NCBI RefSeq assembly: GCF_013409985.1
Contig: NZ_JACCBY010000002.1
Coordinates: forward strand, 434,001 to 498,000
Length of the DNA stretch: 64,000 bases
From: Sphingomonas melonis
GTDB lineage: Bacteria; Pseudomonadota; Alphaproteobacteria; Sphingomonadales; Sphingomonadaceae
Direction of reading: 5' to 3'
Below the pieces are notes generated by a model, which was given only the letters and a program-made list of their open reading frames with translations, was not told where the DNA came from and made no database searches. The position numbers and the translations under genes were made by a program. Shown here piece after piece: positions 56,006-64,000 of this stretch. Position 1 is the stretch's first letter, and every line of letters begins with the position of its first letter.

Positions 56006-57439
56006 TCATCCCACCGGCATCTGCTTGGCGGTCGGTTCGGTGGCAGCCTTGGCGTGCTCCTCGCCCTCGGTAACCGGCATCAACTCGCCTTTGCGCCAGT
56101 TGCCGTAGCGATAATAAGCGATCGTCATCACCATCGACGCTGCCGATCCTGCCGGGAAGCTCCACCAGATCGCATCGGCGCCCCAGCTCGGCTGCAAGGC
56201 ATAGGCGAGGCCGAGCCGGATCGGGAACAGCGCCACCGCGAGGATCAGCAGCGGCCCGACCACCGCGCCGTTGGCGCGCACCGTCGCCGAGAGCACCATC
56301 GACACGCCGAACAGCAGGAAGCTCGCCGAGCCGATGATGTTGATATGCGCCGCGAGATCGATCGAGCCGGCATCGCTGCCGAGGAACAATCCCAACGCAG
56401 CGCGGTCGAGCACCGCCACCGCGACGATCAAGGCCGCCGTCATCGCGAGGTTGAGCAGCAGCCCCGATCGCGTGATCCGCGCAACGCGATCCCAACGCCC
56501 GGCACCGATATTCTGCGCGACCATCGCGCTCACCGCCGCACCGACCGACATCGCCGGCATCTGGATATAGGTCCACAACTGGCTCGCCGCGCCATAAGCG
56601 GCAGTGGTCGTGGTGCCATAGCCGTTGACCAGCCCGATCATCGCCAGCGCCGAGCCGGTCGCAACCAGCATCTGCAAACCCATCGGCACGCCCTTGGCGA
56701 CGATCGGCCGCAGCAGCGCAGGATCGGGAACGAGATAGCGCCACTCGGCGCCGCGCAGTCGCACGACGAGGTCGCGCCGGTAGACATAGGCGAGCAGCCC
56801 GGCGAACGAGACCGTGTTGGCGATGAAGGTCGCGGTCGCCGAGCCGGCGATGCCGAGCGCCGGGACCGGCCCCATGCCGCGGATCAGCACCGGGTTGAGC
56901 AGCACGTCGATCACCGACCCCAGCGCCATGAACTTGAGCGGGGTCACCGAATCGCCCGCGCCGCGCAGCACCATGCTGAGCAGCACCGCCAGGAAGCTGG
57001 TCGGCATGGCGACGAAGATGACGCGCAGATAGGCAAGCGCCAACGGATAGGCGTCCGCCGGCGTACGCAGCGCGGTGAGGATCGCCGGAGCGGCCAGCCA
57101 GCCGACCGCGACGACGAGCAGCGACAGGATCGCGAACAGTCCGTGCGCGGTGCCGACGACGCGCCGGACCGCGTCGATATCGCGCCGACCCATCGCCTGG
57201 CCGATCAGGATCGTCGCCGCCATGCCGAAGCCGAACACCGCCGACACCAGCAGGAACATGACGAGGCCAGCGTTGGTCGTGGCGGCGAGCGCGCGTTCGC
57301 CAAGCAACTGGCCGATCCAGATCGCATTGATCGAGCCGTTGATCGACTGGAGCACGCTCGATCCCAGCGTGGGCAGCGCGAACAGCAGCAGCGTCTTGCC
57401 GATCGGGCCCGAGGTCAGGTCGCGTTGCGGTCTCGCCAT
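56006..57439 (-). CDS. MATE-family efflux transporter
   Basis: 477 residues from the ATG at 57439, with an AGGGGGG Shine-Dalgarno nearby. Twelve predicted helices in two MatE halves: LTSGPIGKTLLLFALPTLG at the start, GQAMGRRDIDAVRRVVG after TM2, and PAMSVGAAVSAMVAQNIGAG in the second half. It exports drugs or metabolites with sodium or proton antiport. Belongs to the NorM/DinF-like bacterial MATE group. Single gene, convergent with the lipid kinase and divergent from the MscS gene. Confidence 0.93.
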   Translation of the reverse strand: MARPQRDLTSGPIGKTLLLFALPTLGSSVLQSINGSINAIWIGQLLGERALAATTNAGLVMFLLVSAVFGFGMAATILIGQAMGRRDIDAVRRVVGTAHGLFAILSLLVVAVGWLAAPAILTALRTPADAYPLALAYLRVIFVAMPTSFLAVLLSMVLRGAGDSVTPLKFMALGSVIDVLLNPVLIRGMGPVPALGIAGSATATFIANTVSFAGLLAYVYRRDLVVRLRGAEWRYLVPDPALLRPIVAKGVPMGLQMLVATGSALAMIGLVNGYGTTTTAAYGAASQLWTYIQMPAMSVGAAVSAMVAQNIGAGRWDRVARITRSGLLLNLAMTAALIVAVAVLDRAALGLFLGSDAGSIDLAAHINIIGSASFLLFGVSMVLSATVRANGAVVGPLLILAVALFPIRLGLAYALQPSWGADAIWWSFPAGSAASMVMTIAYYRYGNWRKGELMPVTEGEEHAKAATEPTAKQMPVG

Positions 57440-57833
57440 TCGTGATGCCCCCCTGGTCTCGCGCGCCGGCGAGGGAGGCCCCTTACGCGATATCGACGCG
57501 TCCGCGAAGGTGGTGATGACGCCGACGATCGCGAGGCGCTTGAGCTTGCCGTGGGGAAGGCAGGCCTGATAGCAATCGCTGAGGGTTTTTGCCGCGCTCG
57601 GCACTGCCTTCCGATGCCGCGCGCGATGTGCGCCTTGCTCATGCTTCGTTACTATCGGCTTCGGCCTTCGCCGGGAATGGAGCCCGGCTTGGCGAGTACG
57701 ACGCGGAGTAGCGGCTCGCCTCGTTCCGCGCGGCCAATCGCATGCGCCCCGCCCCTCGCTGTCACGCGAGGATACTCGCTTTGTCGGGCAACTGTCCCTA
57801 ACCAGCCGGGCAGGTTCGGACGGGAGCGATGGC
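57440..57833. other. Intergenic stretch between MATE and MscS genes, nothing recognised
   Basis: 394 bp separating divergent starts. Open frames exist in it but lack convincing start signals, codon pattern or domains. Presumably holds both promoters; I could not pick them out. Confidence 0.6.
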
Positions 57834-60230
57834 ATGGTGGCAGCTGCGCGGCGATGGTGGGTGGTGCTGATGGTGCTGATCGCCTGCGCAATCACGGCGC
57901 CCGCCGGTGCCCAGACCTCGCCGGTAGAGGCCGCCAGCAAGCAGCTCGCCGCTGCCGAGGCGGCGCTCGATGGCGTCGACAAGGCGCTCGACGGCAAGGT
58001 CGATCGCGAGACGCGTGCCCAGCTGCGCGATCAGGCGCTCAGCGCGCAAAGCGATGCGCGCGATGCCGCCGAACAGTTGCGGTCCCAATTGGCGCTGGTC
58101 GATGCGCGGATCGCCGGCCTCGGTGCCCCCGCCCCCGGCGTGGTCGAGGCGCCCGATATCCGGGCCGAGCGCCGCGCGCTCGCCCAGGCGCGCAGCTCGC
58201 TCGATTCGAAGGTCAAGCGTGGCCAGCTCGTCGCGGTCGAGGCCGGACAGCTCGTCACCGAGATCGACGAGACCCAGGCCGAGGAGATCAACCAGCGGAT
58301 CGCGGTGCGCGCGCCCTCCCCACTGTCGCCGCATTTCTGGGGCGACATCTTCGCGGCGTTGCCGCGCGACACGCGCCGCCTGTCGACCTTCCTCGGCCGC
58401 GAATGGAACCAGATCGACAGCGGGCTGCGCAGCGGCTTCCCGCTCGGTGCGCTGCTCGGCAGCCTCCTTGCGCTGGTGATGCTGATCCCGGTGCGGCAAT
58501 TCCTCCGCCGTATCGGCCAGCGTTACCTGATCGCCGATGCGCCGGGGCATCGCGTGCGGCGCTCGGCCAACGCCTTGTGGCGGGTGCTGGTCGGCACGAC
58601 GATGCCGATGGCCGCCGCCTTCCTGTTCGTCCAGGGATTGCGCTGGTCGTCGCTGCTCGCACCGTCGTGGAACGCGCTCGCCGATGCGCTGGTGATCGCG
58701 GCGGCGTTCAGCGGGCTCACCGCCGCGGTCGGCGCCGCCTTCCTGATGGCGCGGCAGCCGTCGTGGCGGGTGGTGACGCTGACCGATGCGGCAGCGACGG
58801 CGCTGCGGCCCGTCGCCTGGGCGTTCGCGACGCTGACCTTCGTCGTCATCCTCGTCGATTCCGTCAACCGCACCGCCGGGATGAGCCCGACCGCGCTGCT
58901 CGGCACGCAGGTGGTCGAGGTGATCGTTCATCTGGTGCTGATCGCGAGCACGCTGATCATCATCGGCCGGCTGCGCGCAGCGGAGGCCGCGGATGGCGAA
59001 AGCGAGGCGGAGGCCGCGGCGAGCGCCGGCGTCGGCGCGATCACGCTGGCGCTCTGGCTGGTGGTCGCGGGCGCAGCCCTGGCGCTGCTGATCGGCTATA
59101 TCGGGCTGGCGATCACCGTTGTGCAGGCGGTGCTGTGGGCGACGCTGCTCGGCGTCAGCACCTATCTGCTGATGGTGGTGATCGACGATGTCGCGACCAG
59201 CCTGTTCCAGCGCGACAGCCGCATCGGCCTGACGCTGCGCCACGGCATGGGGATCAGCGGCAGCGCGGTCGACCAATTCGGCGTGCTGCTGTCGGCGATA
59301 TTGCGGCTGGCGGTGATCGTGGTGGCGCTGGGGCTGCTGCTCTATCCGTTCGGTGCCGGCTTCGGCTCGTTCCTCGACCGGGTCAGCGGGCTCGCGCGCG
59401 GTGTCGAGGTCGGCGGCATCGCGATCTCGCCGGGAACGATCATCCGCTTCGTCGCGGTGCTCGCGCTGGGGCTGTTCCTGGTGCGGCAGTTCACCGGCTG
59501 GCTCGACCATCGCTATCTGCCGAGCACCGACCTCGACAGCAGCGTACGCAATTCGATCCGGCTGGTCGCGCGCTATCTGGCGATCGCGCTGGCGGTGGTG
59601 TGGTCGCTCGCCTCGCTCGGCATCGGGATGGAGCGGATCGCGCTGCTGCTGTCGGCGCTGTCGGTCGGCATCGGGTTCGGCCTGCAGGCGATCACGTCGA
59701 ACTTCGTGTCGGGGCTGATCCTGCTCGCCGAGCGGCCGATCAAGATCGGCGACCTCATCCGCGTCGGCACCGACGAGGGCGACGTCAAGCGGATCAGCGT
59801 GCGCTCGACGGAGATCGAATTGGCGGACCATTCGACGCTGATCGTGCCGAATTCCGAGCTGATCACCAAGTCGGTGCTCAACAAGACGCTGGCCGGGCCG
59901 ATGGGGCGCATCCAGATCCACTTCTCGGTGCCGATCAGCAGCGATGCCGATCGGGTGCGCGCGATCGTGCTGGAGACGTTCGCGGCCGAGGAGATGGTGC
60001 TCGACGCGCCGGCGCCGGCGGTGCTGATCGACGGCATCGGCGACGGCCGCATCCTGTTCAACTGCCTTGCGCATGTCGCCAGCCCGCGCAGCACCGGCGA
60101 GGCGCGCAGCAACGTGCTGCTGACGCTGCTGCGGCGGATGCGCGACGAGGGGATCGAGCTGGGCACCGTGCCGCAGCGGGTGGAATGGGTGACGCTGCCG
60201 CCGCAGCTCGGCGACACGCCGGCGAGCTGA
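57834..60230 (+). CDS. Large mechanosensitive channel: DUF3772 + MscS (YbiO/MscK-like)
   Basis: 798 residues. Signal peptide about residues 1-26 (cleaved after GAQ), a periplasmic helical DUF3772 region (about 30-180, EAASKQLAAAEAALDGVDK and many Ala/Arg/Gln heptad-like stretches), then about nine to eleven membrane helices and the MscS pore and beta domain at the C-terminus (VGIGFGLQAITSNFVSGLILL pore-lining helix in part, AERPIKIGDLIRVG, HSTLIVPNSELITKSVLN). It opens under membrane tension to release osmolytes. Starts MVAAARRWW at 57834. Confidence 0.93.
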   Translation: MVAAARRWWVVLMVLIACAITAPAGAQTSPVEAASKQLAAAEAALDGVDKALDGKVDRETRAQLRDQALSAQSDARDAAEQLRSQLALVDARIAGLGAPAPGVVEAPDIRAERRALAQARSSLDSKVKRGQLVAVEAGQLVTEIDETQAEEINQRIAVRAPSPLSPHFWGDIFAALPRDTRRLSTFLGREWNQIDSGLRSGFPLGALLGSLLALVMLIPVRQFLRRIGQRYLIADAPGHRVRRSANALWRVLVGTTMPMAAAFLFVQGLRWSSLLAPSWNALADALVIAAAFSGLTAAVGAAFLMARQPSWRVVTLTDAAATALRPVAWAFATLTFVVILVDSVNRTAGMSPTALLGTQVVEVIVHLVLIASTLIIIGRLRAAEAADGESEAEAAASAGVGAITLALWLVVAGAALALLIGYIGLAITVVQAVLWATLLGVSTYLLMVVIDDVATSLFQRDSRIGLTLRHGMGISGSAVDQFGVLLSAILRLAVIVVALGLLLYPFGAGFGSFLDRVSGLARGVEVGGIAISPGTIIRFVAVLALGLFLVRQFTGWLDHRYLPSTDLDSSVRNSIRLVARYLAIALAVVWSLASLGIGMERIALLLSALSVGIGFGLQAITSNFVSGLILLAERPIKIGDLIRVGTDEGDVKRISVRSTEIELADHSTLIVPNSELITKSVLNKTLAGPMGRIQIHFSVPISSDADRVRAIVLETFAAEEMVLDAPAPAVLIDGIGDGRILFNCLAHVASPRSTGEARSNVLLTLLRRMRDEGIELGTVPQRVEWVTLPPQLGDTPAS

Positions 60231-60253
60231 GCCGCCAGCCAGCCGCGCGTGGC

Positions 60254-60859
60254 TTAGCCGATCATGCCGGTGCCGGCGTGCTTCCAGCGACGATAGCCCT
60301 CGCCCATTGCAGCGGGCGGCGGCGGGAGCATCGCCGGGACCGGGGTGGTGCCGGCGAGACGATCGATCACCGCGGCGCGGGCCCGGAAGACGCGGCTGCG
60401 CACCGTGCCCATCGGCACGCCGAGACGCACGGCGGCTTCCTCATAGGACAGGCCCTCCTGCGTGACGAGGACGAGCGCCTCGGCCTGGCCCGGCGTGATG
60501 CTGTCGAGCGCCGCGTCGAGGTCGGCGAGCATGACACCCGATTCCTGATCGGCGGGCGTCACCAGCCGGTCGTCGTCGATATCAGGATTCCAAGACACGC
60601 TGCGGCCGTCGCGGCGGCGGTTGGTTAGGAAGAGGTTACGCAGGATGCGGAACAGCCAGGCGCGAAAATTGGTACCGGGCTGAAATCGGGTGCGGGCGGC
60701 CCATGCGCGCGCCATCGTTTCCTGCACGAGATCGTCGCCGTCGCCCTGGTCACGGCTGAGCTGACGCGCATAGCGTCGCAGCGACGGGAGCACCGCTTCG
60801 ATCGCGGCGACGAAGCCGCGTTCGGTAAGCACGTCGGACGGCAGGGCGGCGGTGGTCAT
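60254..60859 (-). CDS. ECF-type RNA polymerase sigma factor, EcfG-like
   Basis: 201 residues from the ATG at 60859. Region 2: RYARQLSRDQGDGDDLVQET then RFQPGTNFRAWLFRILRN. Region 4: DSITPGQAEALVLVTQEGLS and YEEAAVRLGVPMGTVRSRVF. The FQPGTN-RAWLF pattern and region 4 resemble the EcfG/ECF15 sigma factors of the alphaproteobacterial general stress response. NepR and PhyR, usual neighbours of ecfG, are not adjacent, so it may be a second EcfG paralogue. An EcfG-type promoter motif precedes it, pointing to autoregulation or control by another EcfG. The upstream TetR gene is on the same strand. Confidence 0.82.
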   Translation of the reverse strand: MTTAALPSDVLTERGFVAAIEAVLPSLRRYARQLSRDQGDGDDLVQETMARAWAARTRFQPGTNFRAWLFRILRNLFLTNRRRDGRSVSWNPDIDDDRLVTPADQESGVMLADLDAALDSITPGQAEALVLVTQEGLSYEEAAVRLGVPMGTVRSRVFRARAAVIDRLAGTTPVPAMLPPPPAAMGEGYRRWKHAGTGMIG

Positions 60860-60948
60860 CGGTTCATCACTCGACACGAGACAGACTGGACGGGCGCGGG
60901 GACGGATGGCGTCGGCGCGGGCGTCGCGAGCCCATAGAGGCAGGTATC

Positions 60949-60974
60949 GAACGATTACAATACTGGTCGGTTCC
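60949..60974 (-). promoter_or_regulatory. EcfG-type promoter of the ECF sigma gene
   Basis: GGAAC, 16 nt, CGTTC on the minus strand: a close match to the alphaproteobacterial general-stress consensus GGAAC-N16/17-CGTT. It lies about 90 bp before the sigma start codon, just after the TetR stop. Confidence 0.65.
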
Positions 60975-60977
60975 TTT

Positions 60978-61676
60978 TTATTTTGCGGTGCAGCATGTCG
61001 GCAACACCGGCGCGTACAGTCGCAGGAAGGTGTCGAACCGCGCCGCGAAGGCATGATCCTCGCACAGCCCCTCCAGCGCGACATCGGGAGCGAGGCTGTA
61101 GCGCATGCGGTTCACCGGCCCGGCGAGCAGGTCGAACAGCATGTTCGCCATCCCTTCAACATCCCCTGCCTCGAGCAGCCCCTGCGCCTGGGCAGTGGCG
61201 ATCGCATTCTTCATCGGCGCCATCAGCATGACGTGCCAGTTCTGGCGGCGGCGGGCGAAGGCGGGGTCGGTAAGGGAGGCATGATCGATGAAGATCGCCA
61301 GCCCGACGTTCTCGGGCTTGAGCATCATGTCGAACATGTGGCGGGCGAAGGTGCGCAGACTCGCGATCGGTTCGGTGACGCTGTCGGCGGTATCGCGGGC
61401 GAAGGCGTGGAGCTGGTCCATCTTGTGGCGGATCGCCGCGTCGATCAGCGCGTCCTTGCTCGGGAAGCGGCGATAGATCGTCTGCTTGGTGACGCCGATA
61501 TCCTGGGCGAGCGCGTCGATCGACAGCGTCGCATAGCGCGCGTCGCGCATCGCATCGATCGTACCGTCGAGGATCAGCGCCTCGATCGCCTGCGCTTCCT
61601 TGCGGCTCGGCCGGCCGGCGCGACGCTGGGCCGCGCCGCCTGCGCTCGCCGAACCCTCGTCATCCGTGGTCGCCAT
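60978..61676 (-). CDS. TetR-family transcriptional regulator
   Basis: 232 residues from the ATG at 61676. An Arg/Lys-rich N-terminal stretch precedes the TetR helix-turn-helix (ATLSIDALAQDIGVTKQTIY, then RRFPSKDALIDAAI), and a C-terminal ligand-binding region of the TetR_C type. It usually represses a neighbouring transporter or enzyme. The nearest divergent gene is the FAD/NAD(P)-binding protein (132-bp gap), a possible target. Not in an operon with the sigma factor necessarily, since a promoter lies between. Confidence 0.88.
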   Translation of the reverse strand: MATTDDEGSASAGGAAQRRAGRPSRKEAQAIEALILDGTIDAMRDARYATLSIDALAQDIGVTKQTIYRRFPSKDALIDAAIRHKMDQLHAFARDTADSVTEPIASLRTFARHMFDMMLKPENVGLAIFIDHASLTDPAFARRRQNWHVMLMAPMKNAIATAQAQGLLEAGDVEGMANMLFDLLAGPVNRMRYSLAPDVALEGLCEDHAFAARFDTFLRLYAPVLPTCCTAK

Positions 61677-61808
61677 CCGTCCGATCCCGCTCCGTACCGC
61701 ATCCGCGTGCCGCTCCACCATGGCCACCGCCCCCGCCGATGTCCACCGCTGCCCCGTTGCCCGCCGCGCGGCCAGCGATTAGGGGGCGGGCTTGCAGGAG
61801 ACAGGCCA

Positions 61809-63188
61809 GTGACAGCGACGACCGACGCGATCCAAGCCGGCGATCATGTCGCGATCATCGGCGGCGGCTTTTCGGGGACGCTGCTGGCGATCAACCTGAT
61901 GCGCCACGACGGGCCGCGCGCGACGCTGATCGAGCGGCGGCCGACACAGATGGCGCGCGGCGTCGCCTATAGCGCGGCGCACGAGGAGCATCTGCTCAAC
62001 GTGCGCGCGGGCAATATGAGCGCGCTGCCCGACGATCCCGGTCATTTCGTCCGCTGGCTGGAGGCGCAGGGGCTTGGCGACGCCAAGACCTTCGTCTCGC
62101 GCCGCACCTATGGCGCCTACCTGCGCGAGATGCTCGATGCCGCGGTGGCGGCGCATCCGGGGCGGATCACCATGATCGACGGCGCCGTCGCGGCGCTGGC
62201 GAAGACCGACGGCGGCGTGACGCTGTCGCTTGCCGACGGCGGGACGATCGCGGCGGACGTGGCGGTGCTGGCGATCGGCAACCTGCCGCCGCATACGCCG
62301 CCGGGACTCGATCCGGCGGCGCTGCCGACGGGCTGCTATCGCGCCGATCCGTGGGCGGGCGACATCGCCGAAGGGCTGCGACCCGACGACACGGTGGTGC
62401 TGGTCGGCACCGGGCTGACCGCGGTCGACGCGGCGCTGCTGCTCGACGCCGCCGGCTTCGGCGGGCGGATCGCCGCGATCTCGCGGCGCGGGCTGGTGCC
62501 GCGGCCGCATGCCGACACCCCGCCGCAGCCGGGGCTGCGCGAGCGGCCGGCGGGGACGCTGTCGCGGCTGGTGCGCCACGTGCGCCAGCGCGCCGCGGCG
62601 GTCGGCTGGCGCGCCGCGGTCGACGAGTTGCGGCCGATCACGCAGATGATGTGGGGTGCGGCGGATGCGACGATGCGCGCCCGCTTCCTGCGCCATCTGC
62701 GCCCCTATTGGGACGTGCACCGGCACCGGCTCGCGCCGTCGGTGGCGGCGCGGATCGACGCGCTGTGCGCCGCGGGACGACTGTCCTTCGCCGCGGGCAA
62801 GCTGGTGTCGGCGACCGCGGACGGCAGCGGCGCGCGGCTGTGCTGGCGACCGCGCGGGTCGGAGGCACAGGTGGAGACGCGGGTGGCGCGGATCGTCAAT
62901 TGCACCGGGCCGCAGGGCGATCTGATGCGCTCCGGCGAGCCGCTGTTGCGCAACCTGCTGGCCAAGGGACTGATCCGGCCCGACCCGCTGCGGATCGGCC
63001 TCGACGTCGACGCGCAGTCGCAGGTGATCGGCAGCGACGGCCGCGCCGACCCGCAGCTGTTCTGCATCGGGCCGATGACTCGCGGCGGATTGTGGGAAGT
63101 CGTCGCGGTGCCGGATATCCGCCAGCAGAACTGGACGCTCGCCCGGCGGCTGGCGCATGCGCAATGGGTCGGCGGCGAGGGACTCTAG
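61809..63188 (+). CDS. FAD/NAD(P)-binding oxidoreductase (FAD-NAD(P)-binding PF13454 type)
   Basis: 459 residues from the GTG at 61809, preceded by AGGAG at the right distance. The N-terminal dinucleotide-binding loop is AIIGGGFSGTLLAINLMRH, with a second one VVLVGTGLTAVDAALLLDAA in the middle, and CTGPQGDLMRSGEP near the C-terminus. Such proteins are found near siderophore uptake or nitrogen/sulfur oxidation genes and act as flavin-linked oxidoreductases or N-hydroxylase-like enzymes; the substrate is unknown. The TAG stop codon is provided by the first bases of a dispersed repeat at 63187. Confidence 0.87.
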   Translation: MTATTDAIQAGDHVAIIGGGFSGTLLAINLMRHDGPRATLIERRPTQMARGVAYSAAHEEHLLNVRAGNMSALPDDPGHFVRWLEAQGLGDAKTFVSRRTYGAYLREMLDAAVAAHPGRITMIDGAVAALAKTDGGVTLSLADGGTIAADVAVLAIGNLPPHTPPGLDPAALPTGCYRADPWAGDIAEGLRPDDTVVLVGTGLTAVDAALLLDAAGFGGRIAAISRRGLVPRPHADTPPQPGLRERPAGTLSRLVRHVRQRAAAVGWRAAVDELRPITQMMWGAADATMRARFLRHLRPYWDVHRHRLAPSVAARIDALCAAGRLSFAAGKLVSATADGSGARLCWRPRGSEAQVETRVARIVNCTGPQGDLMRSGEPLLRNLLAKGLIRPDPLRIGLDVDAQSQVIGSDGRADPQLFCIGPMTRGGLWEVVAVPDIRQQNWTLARRLAHAQWVGGEGL

Positions 63189-63451
63189 GCGGGATCGACA
63201 TTCAGGCTTCCGAGATAACGCCTGCCCCGGCAGGGCAAGGCTATCGTGTGGACGTTCGCTTGAGTCCGCCGCCTCTTATCCCACCCCGTCACCCCGGACG
63301 TGTTCCAATCTTTTGTGTCGTGGTGGACCCCGGAACGGGTCCGGGGTGACGGATACCAGGAGGATGCCGACACGAACCTCATTACCGGAGCCACAGGCGA
63401 CCGCCCTCCCGCTGGCGGGAGAGGAATTGGCCTGAATGTCGATCCGGCCTA
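63187..63451. repeat. Composite repeat bounded by about 19-bp inverted repeats (locus 2)
   Basis: Left end TAGGCGGGATCGACATTCA (63187-63205) and right end TGAATGTCGATCCGGCCTA (63433-63451) are reverse complements except for one base. Inside are family D copy D2 (63187-63287, 101 bp), a short family A element (63288-63350) and a variable stretch. The left end supplies the stop codon of the FAD-binding gene. No gene inside. Confidence 0.8.
63288..63350. repeat. Family A element, internally deleted copy A7
   Basis: Keeps both outer ends (GTCACCCCGGAC and GTCCGGGGTGAC) but is only 63 bp; the middle is replaced by TTCCAATCTTTTGTGTCGTG. Follows D2 without a gap. Confidence 0.75.
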
Positions 63452-63550
63452 GGCCGCCTGCGCCCCCGGATGGCGAAGGGTTACGAAGCTCCCGCCACCC
63501 CCGCCTGCACGAGACCTCCGCGAAAGCCTCGATGTTGCCCGGAACGCATC

Positions 63551-63644
63551 GTCACCCCGGACGTGGTCCGGGGCCCGCCGCGTCGCGAGATCAACAGCTT
63601 CCGCCTCTGCGGAACGGTGGATGCCGGAACACGTCCGGCATGAC
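63551..63644. repeat. Family A element, diverged copy A8
   Basis: 94 bp; begins GTCACCCCGGAC and ends ACGTCCGGCATGAC, with a degenerate interior. It fills most of the gap before the TonB-dependent receptor gene; 63452-63550 and 63645-63704 hold nothing recognised. Confidence 0.65.
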
Positions 63645-63704
63645 GGGGGCGTTTTTCAGAGGTCGCGCCCGCACCGGGATGACGGAAGCGGGCGCGCCCG
63701 TCCC

Positions 63705-64000
63705 TTACCAGTTCAGGCCGGCGCGGGCGTAGAGATAGCGGCCGTTGAAGCCGAACGGCGAGTAATAGGGGAAGCCGATCACCCCCGTGGTGTTGTTCCG
63801 CGGGATGGTGCGATCGGGGTAGACGTCGAAGAGGTTGCTGACGCCCAGCGCGAATTGCGCGCCCCGCGGCGCCGAATAGCGGAATTCGAGGTCGGTGATC
63901 GCGTGGCGGCCGGTGCGCACGTCGTCGGCGGGCGTGCTGCCGGGCTGGTTGACGTCACCATAATAGGTCACGCGCGCCAGCGCGCCGAGCTGGTCGAGCG
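63705..64000 (-). CDS. TonB-dependent receptor, C-terminal part (cut by window edge)
   Basis: About 98 codons up to the right edge, read leftward. Beta-barrel pattern ending in the typical NAAR-like VSNLFDVYPDRTIPRNN, FGFNGRYLYARAGLNW, with terminal aromatic Trp as for outer-membrane barrels. The FDVYPDR-x-F-G motif and last strand match the final strands of TonB-dependent outer-membrane receptors that take up siderophores, sugars or vitamins. The plug and TonB box are outside the window, so the ligand is unknown. Confidence 0.88.
   Translation of the reverse strand, partial: LDQLGALARVTYYGDVNQPGSTPADDVRTGRHAITDLEFRYSAPRGAQFALGVSNLFDVYPDRTIPRNNTTGVIGFPYYSPFGFNGRYLYARAGLNW

Noticed and set aside
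57415..57642. A 75-codon minus-strand frame between MATE and MscS
   Set aside because: Arg/Ser/Pro-rich, no start signal, overlaps the MATE 5' end and shows no domain.
57551..60628. A 1025-codon plus-strand frame overlapping the MscS gene in another register
   Set aside because: The in-phase MscS-family protein explains the region; this frame has shadow-like composition (Arg/Ala/Gly).
60852..61808. Upstream extension of the FAD-binding gene
   Set aside because: It runs antisense to the TetR gene; the GTG at 61809 has a good Shine-Dalgarno and a proper dinucleotide-binding start.

Overview
The window reads as a piece of the chromosome of a GC-rich alphaproteobacterium, most likely a Sphingomonas or close relative (Sphingomonadales). 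Supporting this are the zapE-mdh-suc-lpd cluster, the NodT/RND pump, the TonB-dependent receptor, DUF481 and SleB-type envelope proteins, a candidate EcfG-type sigma factor, and many palindromic intergenic repeats. No prophage, integrase, transposase, CRISPR array or rRNA was seen. One tRNA (Arg, anticodon ACG) is present. Almost every gene is a recognisable household or accessory metabolic gene, so no large undescribed system was found. The unusual content is at small scale: duplications, repeats, a remodelled protease-like protein, incomplete pathways and promoter motifs.

Layout. 1-3066: a sugar oxidoreductase (cut by the left edge) and a family 9 glycoside hydrolase with a possible LacI-type operator. 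3335-10174: a three-gene RND efflux operon with a divergent LysR regulator. 10156-12672: nitronate monooxygenase, the C-terminal remnant of an oxidoreductase, and a small P-loop ATPase whose 5' end is tandemly duplicated (234 bp). 12847-22279: a TCA-cycle cluster on the minus strand (zapE, mdh, sucD, sucA, odhB, lpdA, small unknown), with sdhB and a thioesterase just upstream. sucC and sdhCDA are not here. 23755-29146: a ClpP-like protein, an SDR with a small partner, an acyl-CoA dehydrogenase with its MerR regulator, and hisI with a lipoprotein. 29701-33268: MFS transporter, cysteine synthase and cell-wall hydrolase, overlapping like an operon. The 3' end of the last gene is repeated in a decayed 315-bp tandem copy.

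33751-41109: a Rho-N-like small protein, purF, SDR, cfa, a histone-deacetylase-like amidohydrolase, an esterase, rppH and a DUF481 outer-membrane protein. 41796-45246: an M20 hydrolase plus astA and astB (arginine succinyltransferase pathway; astC, astD and astE not in view). 45324-50338: a small membrane protein, sulfate activation (cysD, cysNC, cysQ) and a BASS-type transporter. 50441-55813: tRNA-Arg, a lipoprotein, then hemB, a GNAT acetyltransferase and an MFS/spermidine-synthase fusion in one overlapping minus-strand unit, with a divergent lipid kinase. 56006-64000: MATE exporter, DUF3772/MscS channel, an ECF sigma factor preceded by an EcfG-type promoter, a TetR regulator, an FAD/NAD(P)-binding protein and the 3' end of a TonB-dependent receptor.

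Repeats. Five copies of an exactly 105-bp element with inverted-repeat ends (plus three degenerate ones) lie between genes. At two loci they sit inside larger composites bounded by about 19-bp inverted repeats. In both composites the left end supplies the TAG stop codon of the preceding gene. Start sites were chosen from Shine-Dalgarno spacing, family alignment from memory and overlap patterns; no database search was run.
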